Shown: piece after piece, positions 63,401 to 64,000 of the stretch
How positions within the stretch are numbered: the first letter of the stretch is position 1
Layout of the letters: every line of letters starts with the position of its first letter
Origin: JAWKIW01 sp046331175
GTDB lineage: Bacteria; Actinomycetota; Acidimicrobiia; Acidimicrobiales; Acidimicrobilacustridaceae
Direction of reading: 5' to 3'
DNA length: 64,000 nucleotides
Assembly: GCA_046331175.1 (NCBI GenBank)
Contig: JAXLRI010000010.1
Span: 62,001 to 126,000 of the forward strand
Notes under the pieces: model-generated
Database searches by the model: none
What the model saw: the letters and a program-made list of their open reading frames with translations, nothing else
Told to the model about the DNA's origin: nothing
Translations under genes and position numbers: made by a program

Positions 63401-63949
63401 GGCAACGAGGTCGTCATCTGGAAGGACGACAGCCGGACCTCGGAGTGGATGCGCTTCGGGTTCCCCCGCCAGCGCCAGGAGCCCTACCTCTGCATCGCCG
63501 ACTTCTTCCGGCCGGTCGACTCCGGCGAGACCGACTACACCGCCTTCCACATCGTGACCATGGGCGAGAAGGTGTCGGATCGCACCGCCGAGCTCTTCGC
63601 CGCAGACCGCTACCAGGAGTACCTGCTCCTGCACGGCCTCGGCGTCGAGATGGCCGAGGCGCTCGCCGAGTACTGGCACCGGCGGATCCGCGAGGAGTGG
63701 GGCTTCGCCGAGGAGGACGGCCCGAGCCTCAACGGCCTGTTCCGCCAGCAGTACCGGGGCGGCCGCTACTCGTGGGGCTACCCCGCCTGCCCGGACCTCG
63801 AGGACAACGAGAAGGTCGCCGAGCTCCTCGACGCCGGCCGGATCGGCATCACCGTGAACGAGGACACCGGGTTCCAGTTCCAGCCCGAGCAGACCACCTC
63901 GGCCATCATCTGCCACCACCCCCGGGCCAAGTACTTCGTCGCCCGTTGA
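60452..63949 (+). CDS. metH: Cobalamin-dependent methionine synthase
   Basis: The 1165-residue enzyme has all four modules. The homocysteine domain (about 1-310) opens VIFDGAMGTGIQARG with zinc ligands Cys224, Cys290 and Cys291. The folate-binding barrel (about 340-600) has SFLIIGERTNANGSKKF. The cobalamin region (about 640-880) has Asp736-x-His738-x2-Gly741 in GDVHDIGKN. The activation domain (about 900-1165) has RYSWGYPACPDLEDNEKV. It methylates homocysteine with methyltetrahydrofolate via methylcobalamin. The pABA genes and adenosyltransferase elsewhere in the window connect to its folate and B12 needs. The start was chosen from the box and the family N-terminus. Confidence 0.97.
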   Translation: MSSYLEAVNERVVIFDGAMGTGIQARGLTADDFGGEHLEGCNELLVVTRPDVISELHAAYFEVGCDVAETDTFGAFGVPLAEYGIADRAYELNEAAARVAKQVALDFSTPDKPRFVSGSIGPGTKSPTLGQIGFVELRDLYEVQARGLLDGGVDLFIIETQFDLLCVKAAVIAARRAMAAAGREVPIQVQVTMETTGRMLLGTEIAAALSTIDALRPDVIGLNCATGPEEMSEHLRHLSAHCRTPISCLPNAGLPSVVDGHMHYDLTPAQLAEHHRHHVSDLGISVIGGCCGTSPEHLAAVVEACAGLEPARRSPVHEPGASSIYSLVPFEQDTSFLIIGERTNANGSKKFREAMLEADWDTCVQMAKDQVREGAHVLDVCVDYVGRDGTGDMDQVAQRFATQAAAPLVLDSTEPQVMEAGLQRFGGRAILNSANLEDGEHEGSRLDRVFRLAREYGAAVICLLIDEEGQARDVEWKLRVAHRIHDLAVDRYGLEPGDLIFDALTFPLSTGDEDLRGDGMATIEAIRRIKAELPGVFTTLGVSNVSFGLKPAARHVLNSVFLHECVQAGLDSAIVHAARIMPLNKIPDEQRQVCLDLIYDRRRKADGDQPAYDPLTTLLEVFADVQTTEAVVEDRSGWPIEQRLSQRIIDGDREGIEDELDAAMAGGLTPLEIINDVLLSGMKVVGELFATGEMQLPFVLQSAETMKSAVAHLEPHMEKADTGGKGRIVLATVKGDVHDIGKNLVDIILTNNGYEVHNLGIKIGIAEMIEKANEVGADAIGMSGLLVKSTLIMRDNLEELNQREMAHVPVLLGGAALTRSYVERDLREVYEGRLFYGKDAFEGLRVMDRLGEIRRTGEDEPDWGRVPSESKVPARSGSSADAADAPVDLPARSPEVVTDNPVFVPPFVGSKVVKGLSLDDIAGYLNETALFRNQWQFRPEGGESDAEFKDRIRATLREQLAAAKADDLLVPQVVYGYFPANADGNEVVIWKDDSRTSEWMRFGFPRQRQEPYLCIADFFRPVDSGETDYTAFHIVTMGEKVSDRTAELFAADRYQEYLLLHGLGVEMAEALAEYWHRRIREEWGFAEEDGPSLNGLFRQQYRGGRYSWGYPACPDLEDNEKVAELLDAGRIGITVNEDTGFQFQPEQTTSAIICHHPRAKYFVAR

Positions 63950-64000
63950 TCGGTCTCGGTCGCGATCGCCGACGACCACGCCCCGCCGCGACCGACCTGG

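Noticed and set aside
57830..63979. Open frame of about 2049 codons on the minus strand, across metH and an AI-2E gene
   Set aside because: Only its last ~395 codons are real (the AI-2E transporter). The rest is antisense to metH, which has complete catalytic motifs; long antisense frames arise from the GC-rich third positions.

Overview
The window is chromosomal DNA of a high-GC actinobacterium. The mix of coenzyme F420 genes (cofD, cofE), an LCP-family cell-wall ligase, an actinobacterial acyl-CoA carboxylase alpha subunit, an LpdA-type flavoprotein and many GTG starts suggests the class Acidimicrobiia (Iamia/Ilumatobacter-like); this placement is inference from gene content. Coding density is very high: no gene-free stretch exceeds 300 bases, and the longest gaps are 40701-40986 and 25828-26100. 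I see no tRNA, rRNA, IS element, prophage or CRISPR array.

The main theme is nucleotide-sugar and envelope-polysaccharide synthesis. From left to right: the end of an Rmd-type reductase, an AftB-like membrane glycosyltransferase, GDP-mannose 4,6-dehydratase, mannose-1-phosphate guanylyltransferase, GT4 glycosyltransferases (one a tandem fusion), GDP-fucose synthase, UDP-glucose dehydrogenase with a UDP-xylose-type synthase, and an LCP ligase (1-19.1 kb). At 34.6-42.2 kb lies a Wzm/Wzt ABC export operon with a methyltransferase and two glycosyltransferases, next to a divergent second methyltransferase. At 42.3-52.5 kb are rmlD-rmlB, rmlC, rmlA, a secreted beta-propeller protein with a lipoprotein partner, and a flippase-like protein. 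Together these could supply GDP-mannose, GDP-rhamnose, GDP-fucose, UDP-glucuronate/xylose and dTDP-rhamnose, polymerise and decorate a glycan, export it and attach it to the wall.

The most striking feature is an intein of 340 residues inside GDP-mannose 4,6-dehydratase (3096-4115). It has recognisable splicing blocks A, B and F and a LAGLIDADG endonuclease, and it interrupts the conserved FNHE/SPRRG substrate-binding motif. The enzyme should be inactive until the intein splices out.

The rest is housekeeping metabolism. It includes F420 side-chain synthesis (4.6-6.3 kb), acyl-CoA dehydrogenase, p-aminobenzoate synthesis (pabB, pabC), biotin ligase divergent from a biotin-dependent carboxylase alpha subunit, an LpdA-like reductase, a FetAB-type exporter, B12-dependent methylmalonyl-CoA mutase with MeaB, a MoeB/ThiF-rhodanese protein, sirtuin, leucyl aminopeptidase, PduO-type cobalamin adenosyltransferase, two divergent AI-2E-family permeases and B12-dependent methionine synthase. 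Carboxylase, mutase, MeaB and adenosyltransferase fit a propionyl-CoA to succinyl-CoA route.

A recurring regulatory pattern is a TANNNT box (often TAGCCT, TAGCGT or TAACCT) only 6-10 bases upstream of the start codon of many first genes. This fits widespread leaderless transcription and was used to choose several starts. Genes without it generally have an AGGAG-like ribosome-binding site.
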